From: Desulforhopalus sp. IMCC35007
Lineage (GTDB): Bacteria > Desulfobacterota > Desulfobulbia > Desulfobulbales > Desulfocapsaceae
Length of the DNA: 64,000 nt
NCBI RefSeq assembly: GCF_005116575.1
Contig: NZ_SWCN01000005.1
Span: forward strand, 1 to 64,000
Reading direction: 5' to 3'
The notes under the pieces were generated by a model. It worked only from the letters and a program-made list of their open reading frames with translations, searched no databases and was not told the origin of the DNA. Positions 35,195-43,138 of this stretch are shown in pieces (position 1 is the first letter of the stretch; each line of letters begins with the position of its first letter). The position numbers and the translations under genes are program-made.

Positions 35195-35491
35195 TTATTT
35201 ACTATCTCTGGATACTTTCTCTTTAAACCTGTTATTCACCTTGTAGACGAAGGAGAGAACCTCTGCGACAGTTTGGTAGAGATCTACAGGTATTTCTTCC
35301 CCTATATCCACCTTGGACAGAAGTTCAACAAGGTTTGCATCCTGCTGGATATGTATTCCAGCCTCAAGTGCAGTCTCGATAATTTTTTCTGCAATGGCAC
35401 CTTTTCCTGCGGCGATAACTTTTGGAGCAGCTCCCGCTGTTTCTTCATAGCTTATGGCTACAGCCTTTTTAGGTTTTTGTGTTTCTTCCAT
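35195..35491 (-). CDS. FlhB C-terminal-like protein (FlhX type)
   Basis: 98 residues from the ATG at 35491, two bases from the fliK stop. The sequence KKAVAISYEETAGAAPKVIA, GKGAIAEKIIETALEAGIHI and LVELLSKVDIGEEIPVDLYQ matches the cytoplasmic FlhB-CC part that follows the NPTH autocleavage site. There are no membrane segments and no NPTH. Such free-standing copies often accompany fliK and can substitute for the cleaved FlhB C-terminus or tune hook-length switching. The full flhB is at the right edge of the window. Confidence 0.85.
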   Translation of the reverse strand: MEETQKPKKAVAISYEETAGAAPKVIAAGKGAIAEKIIETALEAGIHIQQDANLVELLSKVDIGEEIPVDLYQTVAEVLSFVYKVNNRFKEKVSRDSK

Positions 35492-35492
35492 G

Positions 35493-36530
35493 TTAGGCCT
35501 TTGTGTCCAGTATGGATTTTCCTTTCGGGACAATTTTTCTGATGAGATCACTTACGGGGTCAGTGGCGTCGCTGGCAAAGGAGATTGATATATTGGCGTT
35601 ATCGGTGATTGTATCGAGCAGTTCTTTAGAAAATTGTTGGATAAACTCCATCTTTTCCACAGATTCTGCACGAAACCTGATCATGAGAGAGTCATTATTT
35701 TTGTTAAAATCGATGTTCAGGTGACCAATGTCAGACATGGTGAGGTGAAGTGAAAATCTGGTGTCATCGCTGCTGCCTGAGCCATCTTTTGAACCATCCT
35801 TTTCAATGCTCAGATATCCCGCTTCAATAAATGGCAGAGGCAGAGGAAAAATCAGGAACGCTTCATTATTCGTGTTGAGCTGGGCCAGCTGGAAAAGTTC
35901 AATTGTATTAATAACTTTGTTTGCAGTCATGGCAATGGTCTGCGCATCCTTAAAAGTATTGGCGACCTCAAGGAGCGCTGCTTTAAGGGTTGCAGCAGCA
36001 CTCTCTTTATCACCTCTTGAGAGATTGTGTTCGAGATTGAGGCCTACGCCCTCAAGGAGTTGTTTTAAGACTGTTCCTCCTTCAGTCTTACCAATATCAC
36101 TTTGCTGTAATGTGAAAAAGCTTTCTATAATAGATCTGCTTGTTGGCGTGAGTTCGGAAAGGGGGGAAGGTGTGGTTTGGCTGAAATTCTGGAAGAGTGA
36201 AGAGAGATCAATGTTTTTACCAACCAGTGTGAGAGAGCGGCCGATAAATTGATTAAGGGTATCTGTTACAATCTTGAGTTCAATTTGTGGTGATGTATTG
36301 ACAACCTGAAGTTGCAGGTTTTGTCCAATGGAAAGCTGGGTTTGAGACTGGGCAGTAAGTTTGTTGCCGCCAATGTCGAGGATGAACTGGTCAGAACCTT
36401 TGGCATCAACGACGACTGCTTTAAGCAGTTGTCCTAAAGGCAACTGGTTTTGCTGCGCTTGTTGTCCGCGGCTCTCTGATGTGGTGGAGGCGACGGCAGG
36501 TATGGATGAAAGGGGGCGAATTGTATCCAT
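35493..36530 (-). CDS. fliK: Flagellar hook-length control protein
   Basis: 345 residues. A Gln/Ser/Thr-rich N-terminal and middle part (GQQAQQNQLPLGQ, NFSQTTPSPLSEL) and a C-terminal hook domain: RFSLHLTMSDIGHLNIDFN, LMIRFRAESVEKMEFIQQF. That layout is FliK, the secreted ruler that stops hook growth at a set length by acting on FlhB. The adjoining FlhB C-terminal-like gene starts at its stop codon, which supports the call. The N-terminal half is poorly conserved, as usual. Confidence 0.85.
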   Translation of the reverse strand: MDTIRPLSSIPAVASTTSESRGQQAQQNQLPLGQLLKAVVVDAKGSDQFILDIGGNKLTAQSQTQLSIGQNLQLQVVNTSPQIELKIVTDTLNQFIGRSLTLVGKNIDLSSLFQNFSQTTPSPLSELTPTSRSIIESFFTLQQSDIGKTEGGTVLKQLLEGVGLNLEHNLSRGDKESAAATLKAALLEVANTFKDAQTIAMTANKVINTIELFQLAQLNTNNEAFLIFPLPLPFIEAGYLSIEKDGSKDGSGSSDDTRFSLHLTMSDIGHLNIDFNKNNDSLMIRFRAESVEKMEFIQQFSKELLDTITDNANISISFASDATDPVSDLIRKIVPKGKSILDTKA

Positions 36531-36798
36531 ACATCTCTATCGGCAAAAGAAGTAAAAATATTTACATGCTGCTCTTTGGTAGTTGCGCCTCTTGTTGGTG
36601 AGACTCTTCAAAAAATAAACAATTTGAAAAAATAAAAAACGATCAATCCAAAAAAGCTTCCTGGTAGCCAATGTACAGCGAGCTTTGATCCGGAAATCCT
36701 GTATGCAGAATCCAGTTAAGCAGGTTATCGTGACGGGTTGATTTAAGAACTCTACGAGAAAGCGTCATCCTTTAGCTGTGTTTTAGGCAGGATGCAGA

Positions 36799-37488
36799 TT
36801 AATTATCTCGCACCTGTACTTTTAAACGAAGCATTTGTCTCTGGAGAACCAGGCAGGTTCCTATAATCTTGTCTCGGTCTTCGTCAGAAATATCGTCAAA
36901 GTGATACGCAACTTCGAATTTACCATCGTGGAGTTCTTGAATACGCACCTGATGGGCAAAAACAGTTATGGTTTCAGGCGAAGCCGACGGCAACAGAACC
37001 TCTAAGCGAATATGTTGCGTTTGGGGTGGCTGGTCTTCAAAGATGGCTAAAATACCACTTCCACTGATATCAACAGTTCTTCCGGAGATCGCCTGTTGCT
37101 GGCTGTCGTTGTCAAAGACGTTTGTCTCAAACGCTTTGGATATGACATTGGTAACCGCATCCACCCTGAAAAAATCGCGCATCTGTTCATGGTTGATTGA
37201 TTTTATCATAACCATTTCCAGGGTCTGAGAATTTGTAACATTAAGTATGTTCGCTTCCAATGAAACCGTTGGTCCACCCATATCAACATTTATAATAGCT
37301 GCCTGGCTTGTATCAATCTCACCAAGAGGGAGCACGCCCGGTTTGAAGATTAATGCGAACTTGGGTGGCGATGTTTGCTGATAAATACATTGTGCCCGGA
37401 TTCGGTCTGGTCTGTTCGTTAAGGGAATAAAAATGCGAACAGGTTTTCCATTATTTATTTCGTCCAAAGGAGCAATATCTGTTTCCAT
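36799..37488 (-). CDS. PilZ-domain protein (c-di-GMP receptor, YcgR-like)
   Basis: 229 residues. The N-terminal half is a YcgR-N-like flagellar brake domain (NNGKPVRIFIPL, SLEANILNV). The C-terminal half is PilZ: EQMRDFFRVDAVTNV, then SGRTVDISGSGILAIFEDQP, with the D-x-S-x-x-G signature; the RxxxR motif is reduced to RDFFR. PilZ proteins of this kind slow or bias the flagellar motor when c-di-GMP rises. It stands 268 bases before fliK on the same strand; that gap shows no gene. Confidence 0.82.
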   Translation of the reverse strand: METDIAPLDEINNGKPVRIFIPLTNRPDRIRAQCIYQQTSPPKFALIFKPGVLPLGEIDTSQAAIINVDMGGPTVSLEANILNVTNSQTLEMVMIKSINHEQMRDFFRVDAVTNVISKAFETNVFDNDSQQQAISGRTVDISGSGILAIFEDQPPQTQHIRLEVLLPSASPETITVFAHQVRIQELHDGKFEVAYHFDDISDEDRDKIIGTCLVLQRQMLRLKVQVRDN

Positions 37489-37735
37489 TGTGGTGTCTGA
37501 AAAGTGATTTTTTTAAATAGGTAATTGTAGAGAACGAATGCCATTATCCCTAGAACTTTATCATTAAATAGAACATGCATCAAGGCATGTTGATATGAAA
37601 TTGAAATTATTTAGAAATATGCTGTTTGCTGTGAGAGTCAATCGTTGCTAAGAAAAAAATCTTTAGTTATATTTTTAAAAAATATCCAAATAATGTGATA
37701 TGTTATCTTTTTTGACAATTTGATACAATAAATCT

Positions 37736-37762
37736 TAATTAAGCACCTTCTCCTTCCGATAA
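37736..37762 (+). promoter_or_regulatory. Sigma-28 (FliA) promoter of flagellin 1
   Basis: TAAT (37736-37739), 15 bases, TCCGATAA (37755-37762), against consensus TAAA-N15-GCCGATAA: two mismatches and exact spacing. It lies 88 bases before the flagellin start. The rest of the 362-base gap (37489-37850) is AT-rich, with one 7-base inverted repeat (AACATGC/GCATGTT, 37572-37591). Confidence 0.72.
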
Positions 37763-37809
37763 AATAATCAGATTTCAATATCGTTATCCTGCTTACATAA
37801 GAGATGCAA

Positions 37810-37842
37810 GAACAGGACGTTCGTCATAAAGAAAAAATGGAG
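37810..37842 (+). promoter_or_regulatory. Candidate CsrA-binding leader of flagellin 1
   Basis: GAACAGGACGTTC (37810-37822) folds into a 4-base stem with AGGAC in the loop; ACAGGACGT fits the CsrA consensus RUACARGGAUGU well. A second GGA lies in the Shine-Dalgarno TGGAG (37838-37842). Two GGA sites, one in a hairpin loop and one covering the ribosome site, is the known form of CsrA-repressed leaders. Confidence 0.55.
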
Positions 37843-37850
37843 AAAATAAT

Positions 37851-39047
37851 ATGGCTCTCACAATAAATACAAATATCGCTTCCCTCAATGCTCAAAGAAA
37901 TCTTAATATCTCTCAAGGTGATTTAAATACATCTATGGAGAGATTATCTTCCGGATTACGGATCAATAGTGCAAAGGATGATGCTGCCGGACTTGCAATT
38001 TCGGATCGAATGACCTCCCAGATTAATGGCTTAACCCAGGCTGCCCGGAATGCAAACGATGGGATCTCACTTGCGCAGACAGCTGAAGGAGCTTTGCAGG
38101 AAAGCACAAATATTTTGCAGCGTATTCGTGAGCTAGCTGTTCAATCTGCAAATGATACCAATAGCTCATCTGACAGATCTTCACTTAATGATGAAGTTAC
38201 GCAGTTAAAAGCAGAGCTTGATCGAATTGCTGAGACGAGTGAATTTAATGGACGTAAAGTTATCGATGGAAGCATGAGTAATGCGACCTTTCAGGTTGGT
38301 GCCAATGCAGGAACTAATCAGACTATTTCTTTTGCAATTAGTGGTGCCACAGCTTCAGATTTAAGCATAGACAATCTGACGACTATAACAGCAGCATCTG
38401 CCACCATGACAGCCACCGCAGGATCAACGGGTTTTAATGCGACTGCCGCAACAGCTGGCGCAGAGGGAAATTATGTCTCAATTCGAGTGATCAATGACGA
38501 TTCAGTAACTGGATCAAGTGTTGTTGCTAATGGCAATGTTGTTACGTTTACGGCGAATCTAAACAGCACTACAGGTAGTTTCGATACTTTCGGTGAAATT
38601 TCGGCCCTTATTACAGGTGCTGGAACTGTGGCAAGTTCATTACTGACTATGGGAGCAGGATCAACGGCGGCCAGCATAGAAGGAACATGGACACTCACTG
38701 GTGGTGTCGATGCCGGTCTTGAAGGAACCCGTACTATAGATGAAGTAAGCGTTGCTACACGCCAGGAGGCTTCAATTACCATCGAAAGTGTAGACGCGGC
38801 GTTGGAAGAGATTGATACTATCCGTGGCGGCCTTGGTGCTATCCAGAATAGATTTGAATCAACAATATCGAATTTAAATAATGTATCTGAAAACTTATCT
38901 GCAGCGAGATCAAGGATACAAGATGCCGACATTGCCATGGAAACATCTGCTATGACCAAGAGTAATATTCTTCAGCAGGCTGGTGTTTCAATCCTTAGCC
39001 AGGCAAATCAGACTCCACAATTGGCTCTTCAGTTGTTACAAGGATAA
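37851..39047 (+). CDS. fliC: Flagellin 1
   Basis: 398 residues. Conserved N-terminal D0/D1 ([54 protein letters not shown]) and C-terminal D1/D0 ([20 protein letters not shown], ending [16 protein letters not shown]). The middle has one short variable domain rich in Ala/Thr/Ser. It is the filament subunit, exported by the flagellar system. It is a close paralogue of flagellin 2 (43139). An IS3-type element begins about 36 bases after its stop, so its own terminator may have been displaced. Confidence 0.95.
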   Translation: MALTINTNIASLNAQRNLNISQGDLNTSMERLSSGLRINSAKDDAAGLAISDRMTSQINGLTQAARNANDGISLAQTAEGALQESTNILQRIRELAVQSANDTNSSSDRSSLNDEVTQLKAELDRIAETSEFNGRKVIDGSMSNATFQVGANAGTNQTISFAISGATASDLSIDNLTTITAASATMTATAGSTGFNATAATAGAEGNYVSIRVINDDSVTGSSVVANGNVVTFTANLNSTTGSFDTFGEISALITGAGTVASSLLTMGAGSTAASIEGTWTLTGGVDAGLEGTRTIDEVSVATRQEASITIESVDAALEEIDTIRGGLGAIQNRFESTISNLNNVSENLSAARSRIQDADIAMETSAMTKSNILQQAGVSILSQANQTPQLALQLLQG

Positions 39048-39160
39048 GTAACAATGTTTTAGAAATAGTTTTAGTTTGGCAGTTGTGAGAAGTGGTCTAG
39101 CTTTTTAGACCACCACTTGGCTGTTTTTAGATATGACGCATAGTTTCAGATCTATTTCCA

Positions 39161-39186
39161 CACCCCTTCCCCGCGGGGAAGGGGTG
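39161..39186. repeat. 26-base perfect palindrome inside the IS
   Basis: CACCCCTTCCCCG followed by its exact reverse complement, with no loop bases. It lies 10 bases beyond the orfB stop codon and inside the left IS end. Possibly a bidirectional transcription block protecting the element. Confidence 0.6.
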
Positions 39187-39196
39187 ACTTCGTTTT

Positions 39197-40057
39197 TCAA
39201 GCCGCTAAAAATAATTTTTTACTATACACTTCATTTGGTGTTGCATCAGAAAGAGATTGATGAGGGCGAAAGTTGTTGTACCTGTGAATATAGGCCCCAA
39301 TCCCTTTTTCCAACTCACGTGGGTTCTCATAGGATTTCAGATAAATGTCTTCGTATTTGATACTACGCCAAAATCGTTCAATGACAACATTGTCAATCCA
39401 TCTTCCTTTTCCATCCATACTGATAGCGATATTCGCGTCTTCCAGGCACTCTCTCCAGTCATCTGAGGTAAACTGGCAACCCTGGTCTGTATTCATGATT
39501 TCGGGTGCTCCTGAGGTTTTTATAGCACGTTTAAGGCATCTGATACAAAATGCAGTGTCCAGGGTGGTGGAGAGTTCCCAGTCGATCACTTTTCTTGAAT
39601 ACCAGTCCATGATTGCGAAAAGATACATAAATCCTCGACGCATTGGTATATAGGTTATATCAGCACACATTACTTGATTTGGTTTATTTATGTCCAATCC
39701 TCTCAGTCGATAAGGAAAAATACCCGAGGGCCCACCAGGGATTGTGGTTCTTTTTCGAGGGTAAACAGCTTCAACACCCATTATCCGCATTAACCGACGG
39801 ACCCGTTCTCGTCCTATCTTTTTCCCAGTTGACCGCCGCAAGTATTTGTACATGCGACGCGATCCTGCTGAGGGGTCATCTAAGTGCAATCGATCTATCT
39901 TTTCCATAAGCTGCAGATTCTCAGCAGATTCACCAGACAGCTGGTAGTAAACCATAGATCGAGGTACATGAAGCAGTCGACATTGGCAACGAATGCTCAG
40001 TCGGGATTTCCGCGTTATGAGTTTCGCCCTTTCACGGGTATTCCCAACTGCCGACAC
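39197..40057 (-). CDS. IS3-family transposase OrfB (DDE integrase)
   Basis: 286 residues read from a GTG at 40057, but normally made as an OrfAB fusion. HTH_21-like region (YYQLSGES, SAGSRRMYKYLRR), then the rve integrase core: VMCADITYIPMRRGFMYLF (first Asp), IMNTDQGCQFTSDDWRECLE (second Asp), NVVIERFWRSIKYEDIYL (Glu), HRYNNFRPHQSL. All three DDE residues are present. It overlaps orfA by 43 bases in the -1 frame. Confidence 0.92.
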   Translation of the reverse strand: MSAVGNTRERAKLITRKSRLSIRCQCRLLHVPRSMVYYQLSGESAENLQLMEKIDRLHLDDPSAGSRRMYKYLRRSTGKKIGRERVRRLMRIMGVEAVYPRKRTTIPGGPSGIFPYRLRGLDINKPNQVMCADITYIPMRRGFMYLFAIMDWYSRKVIDWELSTTLDTAFCIRCLKRAIKTSGAPEIMNTDQGCQFTSDDWRECLEDANIAISMDGKGRWIDNVVIERFWRSIKYEDIYLKSYENPRELEKGIGAYIHRYNNFRPHQSLSDATPNEVYSKKLFLAA

Positions 40058-40329
40058 TTTTTTTCGAGGAAATCTACCTCCATTGTCAATTGACCGACTT
40101 TGCTGTGGAGTTGTTCCTTATTCTTCTCCGTGTCTTTTTCTTTTTTGGTGTTTTTGCTCTCGAACAATTCAGGTAAATGTTCAAGCATTTCTTTCTTCCA
40201 GTTACTCACCATAACTGGGTGAATCTCAAATTCAGCCGCAATTTCACTCATAGTTTTGAGACCTTTAATCGCTTCGAGAGCCACCCGTGCTTTGAATGCT
40301 GCTGTATGTTTTCTTCTTTGCTTTTTCAT
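40015..40329 (-). CDS. IS3-family transposase OrfA
   Basis: 104 residues from the ATG at 40329, preceded by AAGGAG. HTH_Tnp_1: KHTAAFKARVALEAIKGLKT, MSEIAAEFEIHPVMVSNWKK, followed by a leucine-zipper-like coiled coil. Near its end, A7G (40064-40057 on the minus strand) is a typical slippery run, allowing a -1 shift into orfB to make the full transposase. Confidence 0.92.
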   Translation of the reverse strand: MKKQRRKHTAAFKARVALEAIKGLKTMSEIAAEFEIHPVMVSNWKKEMLEHLPELFESKNTKKEKDTEKNKEQLHSKVGQLTMEVDFLEKKCRQLGIPVKGRNS

Positions 40330-40433
40330 AATTTCTCCTTGCTGGTTTGTTTGAGAAACTATGCATACTTTCATAACTTATCCAGTGGTCCTAAAAGCTG
40401 GGGCCCTTTCTGTGTAACACGGGACCATAACTG

Positions 40434-40694
40434 TCAATCTAATGTAAGTGATGCGGTATCTACCTCGGTAGACAACGAAATTCTTGCGTTAGCCAATTCT
40501 TCTTTGTTTTGCCTGATTACTTGCTTTGCCAGGGTACTGATTATATCGATCTACAATATCACCTTTTCAGTTTCCAATGCCTTGTCTATGTCCTACTTTG
40601 ACAGGTCTTTGAGATATTTCCACTCGATGAGTGATTATTTTGCTCTCTGCGTTTTGATTTCTCTTACCACCTTGGAAAAAAATTGTGAAATTTT
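40434..40694 (-). pseudogene. Possible decayed gene remnant beside the IS
   Basis: One minus-strand frame gives protein-like segments broken by stops: KISQFFSKVVREIKTQRAK, SLIEWKYLKDLSK, DIDKALETEKVIL, then IDIISTLAKQVIRQNKEELA, NARISLSTEVDTASLTLD. The interruptions are TAA, TAG and TAG, with a final TGA. No start codon was found. It follows the MAF gene on the same strand and ends close to the IS. It may be a decayed flagellar accessory gene, or simply non-coding sequence. Confidence 0.25.
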
Positions 40695-40704
40695 TAAAGG
40701 TATC

Positions 40705-42780
40705 TTATGAAAAAGGTTGCCAATCTTTGACCATCTCTATATCGTTTTCTTTTTCAATATTCGTTAGAAGTATTTGAAAATCATTGTAAATATCTTGAAT
40801 GTATGAAGTTAAGACTATTTTTGATTGTTCAAAAAAAATGGCTGCAGATTCGTTATTATCTGCTAGTGATGACTGTAGGTAAATATTCACGATAAATTGT
40901 TTAAAGCCATAAGAAAGCAAAGATGATGGAAGATAATTGGTTTGATGCTTTCCTGTGTTGATTGCTTTGTCAATGAGTGACAGGACATAAATAATCTCTT
41001 CTTTGGTCTTAGGATTTGATTCTGTAAATCCAAGTAAGGCCTGAAAATATTCCTTTACCTGTTCTGCTTGTTTACATTGAAGATGTGCTAATATCTTTTT
41101 TGTGGAATAGTTATTGTTGAAGCATTTTGAGATGTCTTCAAGCAGTTTATTCTTTTTAATTTTAGGACTTAATTGATCCGGGAAATGTTTACAGTCAAGA
41201 GATTTGCAACCGTTGATTTTCGCTCCTTCCCCTACATTAACCCACTTAATGTGTGGGAATTCTCTAATTTTATCTTCAGTGGTTATCAAAGACCACAATA
41301 AAATATCATCTGTTCTAATGGTAGCTCCAAGATTGCCCGTTAAATCATGTTTAGTTTTAGTTTGAACCCTATCGTCAAGGGCCGCACCGTCATAGAAAGT
41401 ATTAGATGCATGCATTGTCTCACTGTTCAAAGGTGCTCCATAATCCACCCCAAAGAGATATACCTCATCAACACCAAGATCAGCGCACATGGAGATTCCG
41501 GCGTTGGTTACAGTGGGGTTGACTGCAGTGGTAAATGGAAAACTAGAGTCTAATAAAGATGAGCCTGGGTCCCTGTATTTTTGGAAAACAAGTGTGTTTT
41601 TGTAAAATTTATCAATTTTAGGACTGACAACATTGAGCTTTAAGAGCGTAACTTGCTTTAGTTTTTCAAGGTCATGTTTTTGCTCGTGTTTTTCCAAATG
41701 CCAAACTCTTTCTTGTACTATTTCAAAATCTGGTATGATTTCAGCTTTCAGAAGCGGTGTTATTGCGGATCCACAAGAAACTATTATGGCGTTGTCTTTG
41801 TATTTTTTTATGTAGTTTATTGATTCATTTAGAGATGGACCACTGCCGACAATAAATGCTCTAAAAAAAAGTTTGGTTTTTCTTCCCGAAAAATGCTTTT
41901 GCTGATTCCGTATATTTCGAGCACTAAAATACAAACCCGCTTTTTGGTCCTCGTACCAACCTGAATCAGATTGTTTACGTGCTACTTCGTCAGATTTTGT
42001 AACCATGGAAACGACTTCTTTTGCTTGAGATGAATTGAGGTGTGTAAGCGTAAAAAAGTAGGTGGTAAGTGAGAGCATCTTACTTGAAAGAAACTTTATT
42101 TCTTCATTTAGAGCCTCTTCAGGCGATTTTCCAATTATTAAGTTGATTCCTTTACTTCTTGTCTGAAAATATTGAAAGACCAATTTCCACGGGGTGGTAA
42201 AAAGTGATGTGTAGAATAGATCCACATTAGGTTCGTATATGCTTAAAAAGCTGATATTCTTTTGTTTGATGAGCTCTGTTAAATGAAGGCCTAACCCAAT
42301 ACCATAAATTCTTATCAGCGGAATGAAATCGCTACTGTATTTTTTGAGAGCATTCATAGAATCAGGAGTTATTCTCAGATTGTGAAATGTTCCTCCATCA
42401 TATAGGCCTTGTAACATTTTGTATTGTATAGGATTGTTTTGCTTCCATCGTTCATCACCAATACCGAGAAATAAACTTTCAATTTTTATGCTAAAGTTTA
42501 GTCGGCGAACACTTTCATCTATTGCTTGATTTATCTCTTCGCGTGTGAATAAATTATAAAGAGGTCGGTTATTAGCGAGATCAAGAATATTAGGGCTTCC
42601 ATCGGGGTTGCTGCAGATTTTAAATTTTTTGCAATGGTGCTTGGCGATAGCGTTATGTATGTCAGCGTTATAACTTTTAAAAAAAATAAGATTAGATTCG
42701 AATATAGAATTTGTGAAGTTATCAGGAAACAAGGTCAGAGTTACGTTGATGTCTTTAGGCTCGTTTGAAACTGCCATCAT
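40705..42780 (-). CDS. MAF/DUF115 flagellin modification protein
   Basis: 691 residues from the ATG at 42780 (AGGATCT just upstream; a second ATG follows directly). The core is DUF115 (MptE-like/MAF_flag10): FIVGSGPSLNESINYIKKYK, IVSCGSAITPLLKAEIIPDF, NPTVTNAGISMCADLGVDEV, YLFGVDYGA. Motility accessory factors transfer nonulosonic acids (pseudaminic or legionaminic acid) to flagellin Ser/Thr in Campylobacter, Aeromonas and Clostridium. Both flagellins here are Ser/Thr-rich in the middle. The gene lies between them, divergent from flagellin 2. The sugar synthesis genes are elsewhere. Confidence 0.85.
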   Translation of the reverse strand: MMAVSNEPKDINVTLTLFPDNFTNSIFESNLIFFKSYNADIHNAIAKHHCKKFKICSNPDGSPNILDLANNRPLYNLFTREEINQAIDESVRRLNFSIKIESLFLGIGDERWKQNNPIQYKMLQGLYDGGTFHNLRITPDSMNALKKYSSDFIPLIRIYGIGLGLHLTELIKQKNISFLSIYEPNVDLFYTSLFTTPWKLVFQYFQTRSKGINLIIGKSPEEALNEEIKFLSSKMLSLTTYFFTLTHLNSSQAKEVVSMVTKSDEVARKQSDSGWYEDQKAGLYFSARNIRNQQKHFSGRKTKLFFRAFIVGSGPSLNESINYIKKYKDNAIIVSCGSAITPLLKAEIIPDFEIVQERVWHLEKHEQKHDLEKLKQVTLLKLNVVSPKIDKFYKNTLVFQKYRDPGSSLLDSSFPFTTAVNPTVTNAGISMCADLGVDEVYLFGVDYGAPLNSETMHASNTFYDGAALDDRVQTKTKHDLTGNLGATIRTDDILLWSLITTEDKIREFPHIKWVNVGEGAKINGCKSLDCKHFPDQLSPKIKKNKLLEDISKCFNNNYSTKKILAHLQCKQAEQVKEYFQALLGFTESNPKTKEEIIYVLSLIDKAINTGKHQTNYLPSSLLSYGFKQFIVNIYLQSSLADNNESAAIFFEQSKIVLTSYIQDIYNDFQILLTNIEKENDIEMVKDWQPFS

Positions 42781-42947
42781 AGATCCTGTAGGTATGGTTG
42801 GAAAAATAAGTGTTGTTTGTATCAATGTTTTTGTTTGTATATTGTCGCTAATTCATCATTTAAATACAAGAAAAATTAATCGAAAATTATAGAAATCAAT
42901 ATCTTAAGGTGGATTTTACAATAAAGAAAATATTTTTTTAAAAAGCC

Positions 42948-42975
42948 TAAAGAAAGGCTGAAGGGCAACCGATAA
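42948..42975 (+). promoter_or_regulatory. Sigma-28 promoter of flagellin 2
   Basis: TAAA (42948-42951), 16 bases, ACCGATAA (42968-42975): one mismatch in each-box sum and one extra spacer base relative to TAAA-N15-GCCGATAA. It gives a leader of about 155 bases, rich in A and G, before the start at 43139. Confidence 0.68.
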
Positions 42976-43097
42976 GTTGGTGTAGGGGTGAAAAGCCCAA
43001 TGGAATACAACTAAGGTCATCGATAGTAATTTAACGGATAAGGAGGCCAAAATCTAACGTCAGTAAATGTAGCGTGAACAGTAACAAAGAAAAAAAC

Positions 43098-43135
43098 GGG
43101 CAAGGATGCCCAATTTTTAAAATTCATGGAGGAAA
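43098..43135 (+). promoter_or_regulatory. Candidate CsrA-binding leader of flagellin 2
   Basis: GGGCAAGGATGCCC (43098-43111) is a 4-base G/C stem with AAGGAT in the loop, the exact core (ARGGAU) of the CsrA consensus. The Shine-Dalgarno ATGGAGGA (43126-43133) supplies further GGA motifs. The same design occurs before flagellin 1 with a different stem sequence. Confidence 0.65.
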
Positions 43136-43138
43136 CTC

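Larger units (their letters stand above)
39084..40419. mobile_element. IS3-family insertion sequence
   Basis: About 1.34 kb holding overlapping orfA and orfB on the minus strand. The two ends align as imperfect inverted repeats: left AGAAGTGGTC, TAGCTTTTTAGACCACC; right (minus strand) AGAAAGGGCCCCAGCTTTTA, GGACCACTGG. An inner GCATAGTTTC also occurs near both ends. Exact ends and target duplication could not be fixed, so the limits are good to perhaps 5 bases. It sits between flagellin 1 and the flagellin-modification gene. Both open frames look intact, so the copy may be active. Confidence 0.82.

Noticed and set aside
39092-39113. GTGGTCTA/TAGACCAC hairpin as terminator of flagellin 1
   Set aside because: The same sequence aligns with the opposite IS end, so it is better explained as the left terminal repeat of the IS3-type element, although it might still stop transcription.
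40434-40694. TAG read as pyrrolysine in the remnant after the MAF gene
   Set aside because: A TAA also interrupts the same frame, there is no start codon, and no pyl genes are in the window.
40177-40710. 177-codon plus-strand frame overlapping orfA of the IS
   Set aside because: It is antisense to orfA and to the remnant; it lacks a ribosome site and has a Cys/Phe-rich composition typical of antisense frames.
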